A stretch of 64,000 bases of DNA from JBDOQU01 sp039839375. Lineage in GTDB: Bacteria > Pseudomonadota > Alphaproteobacteria > DSM-16000 > Inquilinaceae. A program made the position numbers and the translations under genes. Shown piece by piece: positions 51,803 through 61,653 of this stretch. Under the pieces are notes generated by a model. It made no database searches and had not been told where the DNA came from. It was given only the letters and a program-made list of their open reading frames with translations. Location: positions 62,001 to 126,000 of the forward strand of contig NZ_JBDOQU010000011.1 in assembly GCF_039839375.1 (NCBI RefSeq). Reading direction: 5' to 3'. The stretch's first letter is position 1. Each line of letters starts with the position of its first letter.

Positions 51803-53086
51803 ATGACCAGAACCGTGCACGGCTTGTTGCTGGCCGCGGCGTCCACTCTGGCCGTCAGCGGCGGCGCCCACGCGCAGGGCGTGGAAATCTCCATCTCATG
51901 CGGCGCGGTCGGCCTTGAGCTGACGCTGTGCCAGGAAGGCGCCAACGCCTGGGCGGAGGAGACGGGCAACACCGTCCAGGTCGTCTCGACCCCCAACTCC
52001 TCGACCGACCGGCTGGCGCTCTACCAGCAGATATTGAGCGCCCAGGGCGGCGACATCGACGTCTATCAGATCGACGTCATCTGGCCCGGCATACTGGGCA
52101 GCCATTTCGTGGATCTGGCGCCGCATATCGAGCAGGAGACGATCGACCAGCATTTCGACGCGATCATCCAGAACAACACGATCGACGGCGAGCTTAAGGC
52201 GATGCCGTGGTTCACCGACGCCGGCATCCTCTATTACCGCTCCGACCTGCTGGAGGAGTACGGGCTGGAGGTTCCGGAAACGTGGGCCGAGCTGACCAAT
52301 GCCGCCCAGACCATCATGGAAGGCGAGCGCGAGGGCGGCAACGACCGGTTCTGGGGCTATGTCTGGCAGGGCCGCGCCTATGAGGGACTGACCTGCAACG
52401 CGCTGGAGTGGATCGACAGCTTCGGCGGCGGCACGATCGTCGCCGACGACGGGTCGATCACCGTCAACAACCCGGCGGCCGTCGCGGCGGTCGACCTCGC
52501 GGCCTCCTGGGTCGGCACGATCTCCCCCACCGGGGTCCTGAACTATGACGAGGAAGGCGCGCGCGGCGTCTTCCAGTCCGGCAACGCCGCCTTCATGCGG
52601 AACTGGCCTTATGCCTGGGCGCTGGCCCAGTCGGACGACAGCCCGGTCAAGGGCAAGGTCGGGGTCGCGGTGCTGCCCCGCGGCGAGGCGGAGGGCGGCA
52701 AGCACACCGGCACGCTGGGCGGCTGGCAGCTCGCCGTCTCCAACTATTCCGACAATCAGGAAGAGGCGATCGACCTGGTCCGCTACCTGACCAGCTATGA
52801 GGAGCAGAAGCGCCGGGCGATCGAGGGATCGTACAACCCGACGATCGAGGCGCTTTACGAGGATGAGGAGGTGCTGGAGGCGGTGCCCTTCTTCGGGTCG
52901 CTGAAGGACACCTTCGTCAACGCCGTCGCCCGCCCGTCGCGCATCGCGGGCGACCGGTACAACGAAGTCTCCAGCGCCTTCTGGAACGCCGTCCATTCCA
53001 CCCTTTCCGGAAGCGGCGACGCGGCGGCCAACCTCGACGCCCTGGAGACGGAACTGATCCGTCTGAGCCGCGGCGGCCGCTGGTAG
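51803..53086 (+). CDS. Extracellular solute-binding protein, trehalose/maltose type
   Basis: Periplasmic sugar-binding protein of 427 residues, family 1. The signal peptide core LLLAAASTLAVSGGAHA ends at AHAQ. The mature start VEISISCGAVGLELTLCQEG is typical of ThuE/AglE-like proteins of alphaproteobacteria. Further motifs are GGDIDVYQIDVIWPGILGSH, AMPWFTDAGILYYRSDLLEE, FVWQG-like YVWQGRAYEGLTCNALEW and GGWQLAVSNYSDNQEEAIDL. GGGAGGAC lies before the ATG. It heads a four-gene operon with two permeases and an ATPase. The most likely ligands are trehalose, maltose or another alpha-glucoside; this is from family resemblance. Confidence 0.92.
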   Translation: MTRTVHGLLLAAASTLAVSGGAHAQGVEISISCGAVGLELTLCQEGANAWAEETGNTVQVVSTPNSSTDRLALYQQILSAQGGDIDVYQIDVIWPGILGSHFVDLAPHIEQETIDQHFDAIIQNNTIDGELKAMPWFTDAGILYYRSDLLEEYGLEVPETWAELTNAAQTIMEGEREGGNDRFWGYVWQGRAYEGLTCNALEWIDSFGGGTIVADDGSITVNNPAAVAAVDLAASWVGTISPTGVLNYDEEGARGVFQSGNAAFMRNWPYAWALAQSDDSPVKGKVGVAVLPRGEAEGGKHTGTLGGWQLAVSNYSDNQEEAIDLVRYLTSYEEQKRRAIEGSYNPTIEALYEDEEVLEAVPFFGSLKDTFVNAVARPSRIAGDRYNEVSSAFWNAVHSTLSGSGDAAANLDALETELIRLSRGGRW

Positions 53087-53212
53087 TTCGCGAACGGCCC
53101 GGCCGATCCGACGAGGAACGGCCGGGCCTCGCCCGCAGGGGATCGCCGCCGGAACGGACGCCGCAAGGCGGTCGGCGGACCGGCGACCCCGACCAAGGAA
53201 AGGGTGTCGCCA

Positions 53213-54289
53213 ATGACCGTTCGCGCCTCGGAGCTTACCCGCCAGCGAGTCCGCTCCGCCTGGATGTTCCTGGCCCCGATGCTGCTGGTGCTGGCGTTGG
53301 TGGCCGGCTGGCCGCTGATCCAGACCGTCTATTTCAGCCTGACCAACAAGACGTTGGACGCGACGCAGGACGTGCAGTTCGTCGGCTTCGACAACTATCT
53401 GTTCTACGGTCCCAACCGGAATAATTGGGACGCGGAGCTGGGCGGCTATTTCGTCTTCCTGGAGGAGAGCAACACGGCGCTGGTCTACGATCCGGGGACC
53501 GATGCCTTCACCAACCTGGATACGGGCGAGCCCTATGAGGGGGAGGTCGACCGCGAACTGTTCTTCACCTGGCAGGGCATCCTGGTAGACCCGACCTGGT
53601 GGCGGTCGGTCTACAACACGCTCTATTTCGCGATCATCTCCGTTTCGCTGGAGGTGGTGCTGGGCGTCATCGTCGCGCTGGTGCTGAACGCCAACATGCC
53701 CGGCCGGGGGCTGATGCGCGCGGCGGTGCTGATCCCCTGGGCGATCCCGACCATCGTCTCCGCCCAGATGTGGGGCTGGATGCTGAACGACCAGTACGGC
53801 GTCATCAACGAGCTGTTCCTCAGCCTCGGGATCATCGACAGCCGCCTCGCCTGGACGGCCAACCCGGACCTGGCGCTGCCGGCGGTGATCGCGGTCGACG
53901 TCTGGAAGACAACGCCCTTCATGGCGCTGCTGGTGCTGGCCGCGCTGCAATTGCTGCCAGGCGAGATCTATGAGGCGGCGAAGGTGGACGGGGTCAATCC
54001 CGTGAAGGTCTTCTTCAAGGTCACGCTGCCGCTGATACGTCCCGCGCTGATGGTCGCCATCATCTTCCGGGCGCTGGACGCCTTGCGGATCTTCGACCTG
54101 ATCTACGTGCTGACCTCCAACAGCGAGAACACGATGTCGATGTCGGTCTACGCCCGGCAGCAACTGGTCGATTTCTCCAATGTCGGCATAGGGTCGGCGG
54201 CGTCGACGCTGCTGTTCCTCATCATCGCGATCTTCACCGTGATCTACATCGTGCTGGGCCGGGTCAATTTCGGCGAAGGGGGGCGCTGA
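53213..54289 (+). CDS. Sugar ABC transporter permease 1 (MalF/ThuF type)
   Basis: Inner-membrane permease of 358 residues. TM1 is about 12-35 (WMFLAPMLLVLALVAGWPLI). It is followed by an unusually long periplasmic segment of about 75-80 residues (about 60-125) containing GGYFVFLEESNTALVYDPG and a DxxxNLDTGEPYEGEVD stretch, then WWRSVYNTLYFAIISVSLEV and the remaining helices. The EAA loop is YEAAKVDGVNPVKVFFKVTL. The start is ATG 53213, with AGGAAAGG 9 nt upstream; a GTG three codons earlier is possible. The insert between TM1 and TM2 is like a short version of the MalF P2 loop and probably contacts the binding protein. Confidence 0.93.
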   Translation: MTVRASELTRQRVRSAWMFLAPMLLVLALVAGWPLIQTVYFSLTNKTLDATQDVQFVGFDNYLFYGPNRNNWDAELGGYFVFLEESNTALVYDPGTDAFTNLDTGEPYEGEVDRELFFTWQGILVDPTWWRSVYNTLYFAIISVSLEVVLGVIVALVLNANMPGRGLMRAAVLIPWAIPTIVSAQMWGWMLNDQYGVINELFLSLGIIDSRLAWTANPDLALPAVIAVDVWKTTPFMALLVLAALQLLPGEIYEAAKVDGVNPVKVFFKVTLPLIRPALMVAIIFRALDALRIFDLIYVLTSNSENTMSMSVYARQQLVDFSNVGIGSAASTLLFLIIAIFTVIYIVLGRVNFGEGGR

Positions 54290-54293
54290 GGCG

Positions 54294-55133
54294 ATGTCCT
54301 ACAAGACCAGAAGGATTCTCCTGCGCATCGGTTTCTACGTGCTGGTGGCGTTCATCTTCGTCTACACGGTCTTCCCCTTCTACTGGGCGATCGTATCGTC
54401 GCTGAAGGCGGGATCGGCGTTGTTCCAGGTGGATTTCATTCCGCCGGACCCGGCCTGGGACAATTACGTCTCCGTCTTCCAGGAGCAGCCCTTCGCGCGG
54501 AACATCCTCAATTCCGTGATCGTCTCCGTGACGACGGTCGCGATCTCCCTGTTCCTGGCGGTGACCGCCGCCTATGCGCTGGGGCGGGTCTATTTCCGCG
54601 GCCGGAGCGGGCTGCTGCTGCTGGTGCTCGGCGTCTCCATGTTCCCGCAGGTCGCGGTGCTGTCGGGGATGTACGAGGTGATCCGGTGGCTCAACCTCTA
54701 CAACTCCCTGCCCGCCCTGATCCTCGCCTACCTGATCTTCACCCTGCCCTTCACAGTCTGGGTGCTGACGACGTTCATGCGGGAGCTGCCGAGGGAGCTT
54801 GAGGAGGCGGCGATCGTGGACGGCGCGAACAGCTGGCAGATCATCACCCGCGTCTTCCTGCCCCTGCTGGGGCCGGCGCTGGCGACGACCGGCCTGCTCG
54901 CCTTCATCGCGGCGTGGAACGAGTTTCTGTTCGCGCTGACCTTCACGCTGACGGGGGAGATGCGCACCGTCCCGGTGGCGATCGCGCTGATCAGCGGAGC
55001 CACCGCCTTCGAACTGCCCTGGGGCAACATCATGGCGGCGTCGGTGATCGTCACCGTGCCGCTGATCGTCCTGGTGCTGATCTTCCAGCGCAAGATCGTC
55101 TCCGGCCTGACCGCCGGGGCCGTGAAAGGGTAG
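54294..55133 (+). CDS. Sugar ABC transporter permease 2 (MalG/ThuG type)
   Basis: Inner-membrane permease of 279 residues with six helices. The N-terminal helix is LLRIGFYVLVAFIFVYTVFP; then SVTTVAISLFLAVTAAYALG, LLLLVLGVSMFPQVAVLSGM, LILAYLIFTLPFTVWVLTTF, the EAA motif ELEEAAIVDGANSWQIITRV, and the MalG-like AFIAAWNEFLFALTFT. It starts 4 bp after permease 1. It is followed after 79 bp by the ATPase gene of the same operon. Confidence 0.95.
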   Translation: MSYKTRRILLRIGFYVLVAFIFVYTVFPFYWAIVSSLKAGSALFQVDFIPPDPAWDNYVSVFQEQPFARNILNSVIVSVTTVAISLFLAVTAAYALGRVYFRGRSGLLLLVLGVSMFPQVAVLSGMYEVIRWLNLYNSLPALILAYLIFTLPFTVWVLTTFMRELPRELEEAAIVDGANSWQIITRVFLPLLGPALATTGLLAFIAAWNEFLFALTFTLTGEMRTVPVAIALISGATAFELPWGNIMAASVIVTVPLIVLVLIFQRKIVSGLTAGAVKG

Positions 55134-55212
55134 CGGAGACGGCGTCCTTTATGTTCACCTGTAGCGAAGCATCAAGACGCGGGCGGCGCCCGCGCGGACG
55201 GAGGAAGACCCG

Positions 55213-56352
<1,140 letters not shown>

Positions 56353-56368
56353 AGGGCCTCTCACCCAA

Positions 56369-56391
56369 CCCTCTCCCCGGCGGGGAGAGGG
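56369..56391. terminator. Strong hairpin after the sugar ABC operon
   Basis: CCCTCTCCCC-GGC-GGGGAGAGGG, a 10-bp perfect stem with a 3-nt loop, 17 bp after the ATPase stop. There is no T-run, and this GC-rich hairpin type is also known as a common dispersed element in many genomes. It may mark the transcript end on the plus strand. Confidence 0.5.
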
Positions 56392-56437
56392 CTCAGCGTG
56401 ATCCTTGTCGTTCGCCGAGGCTGCTTGCATCAAGGGC

Positions 56438-56580
56438 GTATGGATTCCGGATCAAGTCCGGAATAACCAACAAAAACAACGTCATGCTGGACTTGATCCA
56501 GCATCCATGGAGCGTCGACACCGGCAGGGGCCGCGCCCGGTCTTCTCCGCCGATGAAGCCGCGATGGCCCGTGGATTTCC
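56438..56580. repeat. Dispersed repeat A, copy 4
   Basis: Palindrome TTCCGGA-TCAAG-TCCGGAA (about 56443-56462), AATAACCAACAAAAACAAC, palindrome ATGCTGGA-CTTGA-TCCAGCAT (about 56483-56503), then a spacer with the beginning of a further half-copy (GATGAAGCCGCGATGGCCCG). It fills the gap between the convergent transporter ATPase and ppdK genes. Confidence 0.85.
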
Positions 56581-56585
56581 CTCGC

Positions 56586-59261
56586 CTACTTCGCCGCCAA
56601 GGCCGCCTGGGCCGCAGCCAGACGGGCGATGGGGACGCGGTAGGGGGAGCAGCTTACATAGTCCAGCCCGACACTTTCGCAGAAGCGGATCGAGGCGGGG
56701 TCGCCGCCATGTTCGCCGCAGATGCCGAGCTTGATGTCCGGCCGCGTCTTGCGGCCCCGCTCGCAGCCGATCCGGATCAGTTCGCCGACGCCGACGGAGT
56801 CGAGCGTGATGAACGGGTCCTGTTCCACGATGCCCTGGCCCTGATAGGCCGGCAGGAACGAGCTGGCGTCGTCGCGGCTGATGCCGTAGGTCGTCTGGGT
56901 CAGGTCGTTGGTGCCGAAGGAGAAGAACTCCGCCGTCTCCGCCAGTTCGTCCGCCAGCAGGCAGGCGCGCGGCAGTTCGACCATTGTGCCGACGAGGTAG
57001 TCCAGGCTGGTTCCGCTAGCCTTCTCCACCTCGCCCGCCACCCGGACAATGACCGCCTTCAGGATGTCCAGCTCCGCCTTTGAGAAGGCGAGCGGGATCA
57101 TGATCTCAGGCGAGACGGTGTCGCCCGACTGGCTGGCGACCTCCACCACGGCCTCGAAGATGGCCCGGGCCTGCATCTCGGAGATTTCCGGATAGGCAAT
57201 GCCCAGCCGGCAGCCGCGATGGCCCAGCATCGGGTTGGATTCGTGAAGCTGAGAGGCGCGATGCTGGATCTTCAGCACGTCGACGCCCGAAGCCTTCGCC
57301 ACATCGGCGAAATCGGCCTCCGACCGGGGCAGGAATTCGTGTAGCGGCGGGTCGAGCAGCCGGACCGTCACCGGCAGGCCGCGCATGATGGTGAAAAGCT
57401 CCACGAAATCGCGCCGCTGCATCGGCAGCAGCTCGTCCAGCGCCTTCCGCCGTTCTTCCTCCGTCTCGGCCACGATCATGCGGCGCACCGCGACGATGCG
57501 GTCGGCTTCGAAGAACATGTGCTCCGTCCGGCAAAGGCCCACGCCCTCCGCGCCGAACTTGATCGCGGTGCGCGCATCGGCCGGCGTTTCGGCGTTGGCG
57601 CGGACGCCCATCCGGCGGATGCGGTCGGCCCATTCCATCAGGGTGGCGAAGTCGCCGGAAAGCTCCGGCTGGATGGTCGGCACGCGGCCCAGCATCACCT
57701 CACCGGTGGAGCCGTCCAGCGTGATGATGTCGCCGGCCTTGACCACGACGTTCTTGACCGTCGCGGTGCGGTTCTTGTGGTCGATCCGCAACTCGCCCGC
57801 GCCGGAGACGCAAGGCCGGCCCATGCCGCGCGCGACGACGGCGGCGTGGCTGGTCATGCCGCCCCGCGTTGTCAGGATGCCGGCGGCGGCGTGCATGCCG
57901 TGGATGTCCTCCGGACTGGTCTCCTCCCGGACGAGGACCACCCGTTCGCCCATCTGGGCCAGCTTCTCCGCCTCGTCGGCGGTCATCACCACCTTGCCGG
58001 AGGCCGCGCCCGGCGAGGCCGGCAGGCCGCGGGCGATAACCTGCCGCTCGGCCTTGGGGTCCAGCGTCGGGTGGAGGAGTTGGTCAAGGGAGGCCGGGTC
58101 GATGCGGCGGACTGCTTCGGTTTCGTCGATCAGCCCCTCGCCCGCCATGTCGACCGCGATCTTCAGCGCCGCGGCGGCGGTGCGCTTGCCGTTGCGCGTC
58201 TGCAGGATGTAGAGTCGGCCCTGCTGGACCGTGAACTCAATGTCCTGCATGTCCGTGTAATGCCGCTCCAGCCGGTCGCGGATCGCGGCCAGCTCGGCAT
58301 AGGTCTCGGGCATCGTCTCTTCCATGCAGGGAAGGTCCGATCCACCCTCCTCCCGCTCCGCCACGGTCAGCGGCTGCGGCGTGCGGATGCCGGCCACCAC
58401 GTCCTCGCCCTGGGCGTTGACCAGGAATTCGCCATAGAAGGCATTGGCGCCGGTGGACGGGTTGCGGGTGAACGCGACGCCGGTGGCGCAATCGTCGCCC
58501 ATATTGCCGAACACCATCGCCTGGACGTTGACCGCCGTGCCCCAGGAGGCCGGGATGTCGTGCAGGCGGCGATAGGTGTTGGCGCGCTGGTTCATCCAGG
58601 AGCCGAAGACAGCCCCGATCGCGCCCCAGAGCTGGGCTTCCGGATCCTGCGGGAAGGGCTGGCCCAGCTCCTCCTTCACCACGTCCTTGTAGCCGGTTAT
58701 GACCTCCCGCCAATCGTCGGCGGTGAGCTGGGTGTCGAGCGTGAAGTCGCGGTCGCGCTTCACATTGTCCAGCACATCCTCGAACCGGTAATGCTCCACG
58801 CCCAGCACCACGTCGCCATACATCTGGATGAAGCGGCGGTAGCTGTCATAGGCGAAGCGGGCGTCGCCGGTCTTCCGCGCCAGCCCCTCCACCGTCTCAT
58901 CGTTAAGGCCGAGATTGAGGACGGTGTCCATCATTCCCGGCATGGAGGCCCGCGCGCCGGAGCGCACGGAGACCAGCAGCGGATCGGAAGGATCGCCGAA
59001 CCTCATGCCGGTCAGCTTCTCCACCGCGTCCAGCGCGGCGCGGACATGGCCGGAGAGTTCCGGCGGGTACTGCTTCCCGTGATCGTAGAAATAGGTGCAG
59101 ACGTCGGTCGTGATGGTGAAGCCCGGAGGCACCGGCAGGCCCAGGCGGCTCATCTCCGCAAGGTTGGCGCCCTTGCCGCCCAGCAGGTTCTTCATGTCGG
59201 CGCGACCGTCGGCCTCGCCGCCGCCGAAAGCGTAGACCCACTTGTTCATCGTCATGGTCAT
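56586..59261 (-). CDS. ppdK: Pyruvate, phosphate dikinase
   Basis: Interconverts pyruvate + ATP + Pi with phosphoenolpyruvate + AMP + PPi; supports gluconeogenesis. The product is 891 residues, the standard length. The N-terminal ATP-grasp domain has GGKGANLAEMSRLGLPVPPG and SVRSGARASMPGMMDTVLNLG. The central swivelling domain carries the phospho-His in GGMTSHAAVVARGMGRPCVSG (about residue 458). The C-terminal PEP/pyruvate domain has RTEHMFFEADRI, IMRGLPVTVRLLDPPLHEFL and FSFGTNDLTQTTYGISRDD with GICGEHGGDP near the end. The start is ATG 59261, preceded by GGGGAGAG; two further in-frame ATGs follow it. It lies 194 bp downstream of glyS. Confidence 0.98.
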   Translation of the reverse strand: MTMTMNKWVYAFGGGEADGRADMKNLLGGKGANLAEMSRLGLPVPPGFTITTDVCTYFYDHGKQYPPELSGHVRAALDAVEKLTGMRFGDPSDPLLVSVRSGARASMPGMMDTVLNLGLNDETVEGLARKTGDARFAYDSYRRFIQMYGDVVLGVEHYRFEDVLDNVKRDRDFTLDTQLTADDWREVITGYKDVVKEELGQPFPQDPEAQLWGAIGAVFGSWMNQRANTYRRLHDIPASWGTAVNVQAMVFGNMGDDCATGVAFTRNPSTGANAFYGEFLVNAQGEDVVAGIRTPQPLTVAEREEGGSDLPCMEETMPETYAELAAIRDRLERHYTDMQDIEFTVQQGRLYILQTRNGKRTAAAALKIAVDMAGEGLIDETEAVRRIDPASLDQLLHPTLDPKAERQVIARGLPASPGAASGKVVMTADEAEKLAQMGERVVLVREETSPEDIHGMHAAAGILTTRGGMTSHAAVVARGMGRPCVSGAGELRIDHKNRTATVKNVVVKAGDIITLDGSTGEVMLGRVPTIQPELSGDFATLMEWADRIRRMGVRANAETPADARTAIKFGAEGVGLCRTEHMFFEADRIVAVRRMIVAETEEERRKALDELLPMQRRDFVELFTIMRGLPVTVRLLDPPLHEFLPRSEADFADVAKASGVDVLKIQHRASQLHESNPMLGHRGCRLGIAYPEISEMQARAIFEAVVEVASQSGDTVSPEIMIPLAFSKAELDILKAVIVRVAGEVEKASGTSLDYLVGTMVELPRACLLADELAETAEFFSFGTNDLTQTTYGISRDDASSFLPAYQGQGIVEQDPFITLDSVGVGELIRIGCERGRKTRPDIKLGICGEHGGDPASIRFCESVGLDYVSCSPYRVPIARLAAAQAALAAK

Positions 59262-59455
59262 CGATGCTCTCCCCAGCATCGCCGTCGGCCGGACTGTCCG
59301 GAAAACGGCGGGTCAATCGGTCGGACGCCCTCCCAGACGCCTTTCCATCAAAAAATCTCGAATCCTGTCGCCCGTTCGCGCGCCAAGGAGCGTGGCAAAC
59401 ATGGTCAACAGATGGCCGTCCTTCGGCAATTTCAGCCGCCAGTTCAGCCCGGGCC

Positions 59456-61612
59456 TCAGCCCTCGACCCTTGAGAAATCCGCAACCCGGTTCATGGTTCC
59501 AGTAATATCCGCCAGCAGCGCCAGCCGGTTGACGCGCAGGGCCGGATCGTCGGCGTTCACCGTGACCTTGTCGAAGAAGCTGTCGACGGGCGTCCGCAGG
59601 GCGGCCAGCGCCGCCATCGCACCGACGAAATCCTCCGCCGCAAGCAGCGGCTCCAGCGCGGCATGGGCCTTCGCCAGCGCGGCGTGCAGCGACTTCTCCT
59701 CGGCCTCACCGAGCAGCGCGGGATTGACGGCGCCGTAATCCTGCCGCCCGTCCTTCTTCGATTCGATCCGGAAGATGTTGGCGGCGCGACGGTAGGCGAC
59801 CAGCAGGTTCGCGCCGTCGTCGGTGCCCAGGAACGCGCCCAGCGCCTCCACCCGCGCCAGCAGGCGGACCAGATCGTCCTCCCCGCCCAGCGCGAACACG
59901 GCGTCGATGAGATCGTGCCGCACGCCGCGATCCCGCAGCGCGACCTTCAGCCGGTCAGCGAAGAAGGCGAGGAGATCGTCCGCGACCGCGTCACCGGAAT
60001 TCGACGCGGGGTAAGGCCGGAGGGCCTTCTTCAGCGCGTCCCCCAGCGAAAGCCGCACGCCGTTCTCCACGATCAGCCGGATGATCCCGAGCGCGGCGCG
60101 GCGGAGGGCATAGGGGTCGCGGCTGCCGGTCGGCTTCTCGTCGATGGCGAAGAAGCCGGCGAGCGTGTCGATCTTGTCGGCCAGCGCCACGGCGATGGCG
60201 ACCGGCGCGGTCGGGCAGCGATCGTTGGGGCCGAGCGGGCTGTAATGCTGGGCGACGGCTTCGGCCACCGCCGGCGGCTCCCCCTGCCCCGTCGCGTAAT
60301 AGCCGCCCATCAGCCCCTGGAGTTCCGGGAACTCCCCGACCATGCCGGTCGTGAGGTCAGCCTTCGCCAGACGGGCCGCGCGGCGGGCCTGGTCGGCGTC
60401 GCAGCCGGGGATGGCCGCGGCGAGATCGCCGGCCAGCGCCTCCATGCGGGCGACCTTATCCTCCATGGAGCCCAGCTTCTCATGGAAGGTCACGGCGGCC
60501 AGCGCCTTCACCCTGTCGCCCAGCGGAATCTTGCGGTCCTGGTCCCAGAAGAAGCGGGCGTCGCTGAGGCGGGCGCGCAGCACCTTCTCATTGCCCGCGA
60601 CGACTGTCGCGCCGACATCCTCCGTCACCATGTTCGCGACGACGACGAAGCGCGGGGCGAGGCTGCCATCGGGGTGCTGGCAGGCGAAATATTTCTGGTG
60701 GGAGCGCATGGAGGTGGTCAGCACCTCCGCCGGCAGTTCCATGAAGGCGTCGTCGATGCGGCCGATGAGGGCGACGGGATATTCGACCAGCCCCGTCACC
60801 TCCTCCAGCAACCCCGGATCGTCCTTCAGCGCCAGCTTCTCGGCGGCGGCGAGGTTGGTCGCCTGATCCAGGATCAGCGCCTTCCGCTCCTCCCGGTCCA
60901 GGACGACATAGGCGTTCCGCAGCTTCTCCCGGTAATCCGCGAAGGATGTAACTTCGACCGGATCGGGGGCAAGGAAGCGATGGCCGGATGTAATGTTTCC
61001 GTATTCTAGATAGTTAACTTCGTAGTCTTGATCCTCGATGGTAGGAACCATGGACGTATGAGAAGCAAAGCCAATAGTCGCAGTCTCTTGGTCCGATCTT
61101 CCGAGACGAACGAGGCCATTAACTGGCTTGCCTTCATATATCGCCAGAATGCGATGAAGAGGCCGAACCCAGCGAAACCTGTTCTCGTTCCAGCGCATGG
61201 ATTTCGGCCATGACAGATTACAAATCAGTTCATACGCGATTCTCGGAAGAAGCGTCTCTGTAGCTTCGCCCTGCTTCTGCGAAACCGCGTACCAGACGGG
61301 GCCCTTCGGCGTCTCCCGCCGCTCGCACTGGTCGAGCGTCAGGCCGGTCGCCTTCAGGAAGCCATCGATCGCCTGCTGCGGCGCGTCGGCCTTGGGGCCC
61401 TTCCGCTCCTCCGTCACGTCGGGCTGCGCGGTCGGCAGCCCGTCGGCGACCAGGACGAGCCGGCGCGGGGTCACGAAGCTTTCCAGCCGGTCCGCCGTCA
61501 GCCCCGCCCCGTCCAGCGCCGCGCCGAACAGCCGCTTCAGATCCTCCGCCGCACGCGCCTGCATGCGCGCCGGGATTTCTTCGGAGAAGAGTTCGAGGAG
61601 GAATTCGGCCAT
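59456..61612 (-). CDS. glyS: Glycine--tRNA ligase beta subunit
   Basis: Beta subunit of the heterotetrameric glycyl-tRNA synthetase, 718 residues. N-terminal tRNA_synt_2f region: FLLELFSEEIPARMQARAAE and FVTPRRLVLVADGL. The body has SMRWNENRFRWVRPLHRILA and VEYPVALIGRIDDAFMELPA, TTSMRSHQKYFACQ, then the HD-like region and a C-terminal DALR anticodon-binding helix bundle (VDSFFDKVTVNADDPALRVN). The frame is intact throughout. A patch of about 280 bp (roughly 60981-61260) has much lower GC and different codon choice than the flanks, see findings. It lies downstream of glyQ in the same operon, with 41 bp between them. Confidence 0.97.
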   Translation of the reverse strand: MAEFLLELFSEEIPARMQARAAEDLKRLFGAALDGAGLTADRLESFVTPRRLVLVADGLPTAQPDVTEERKGPKADAPQQAIDGFLKATGLTLDQCERRETPKGPVWYAVSQKQGEATETLLPRIAYELICNLSWPKSMRWNENRFRWVRPLHRILAIYEGKPVNGLVRLGRSDQETATIGFASHTSMVPTIEDQDYEVNYLEYGNITSGHRFLAPDPVEVTSFADYREKLRNAYVVLDREERKALILDQATNLAAAEKLALKDDPGLLEEVTGLVEYPVALIGRIDDAFMELPAEVLTTSMRSHQKYFACQHPDGSLAPRFVVVANMVTEDVGATVVAGNEKVLRARLSDARFFWDQDRKIPLGDRVKALAAVTFHEKLGSMEDKVARMEALAGDLAAAIPGCDADQARRAARLAKADLTTGMVGEFPELQGLMGGYYATGQGEPPAVAEAVAQHYSPLGPNDRCPTAPVAIAVALADKIDTLAGFFAIDEKPTGSRDPYALRRAALGIIRLIVENGVRLSLGDALKKALRPYPASNSGDAVADDLLAFFADRLKVALRDRGVRHDLIDAVFALGGEDDLVRLLARVEALGAFLGTDDGANLLVAYRRAANIFRIESKKDGRQDYGAVNPALLGEAEEKSLHAALAKAHAALEPLLAAEDFVGAMAALAALRTPVDSFFDKVTVNADDPALRVNRLALLADITGTMNRVADFSRVEG

Positions 61613-61653
61613 GGGGGCGCTTCAGGACGACGGAATGAGGAGGATGGCGGGGA

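Noticed and set aside
51896..54163. 755-codon minus-strand frame opposite the sugar-binding protein and permease
   Set aside because: Shadow of well-supported transporter genes, with no domain signature.
57519..59738. 739-codon plus-strand frame opposite ppdK
   Set aside because: Antisense shadow of an obvious PPDK gene.
61028..61213. Small plus-strand ORF inside the low-GC glyS patch
   Set aside because: No ribosome-binding site and no recognisable protein; the patch is better explained by its minus-strand glyS coding.
60950..61270. Frameshift or pseudogene in glyS, suggested by the composition break
   Set aside because: The frame is continuous and the protein sequence across the patch retains family motifs, so only the codon usage is odd.
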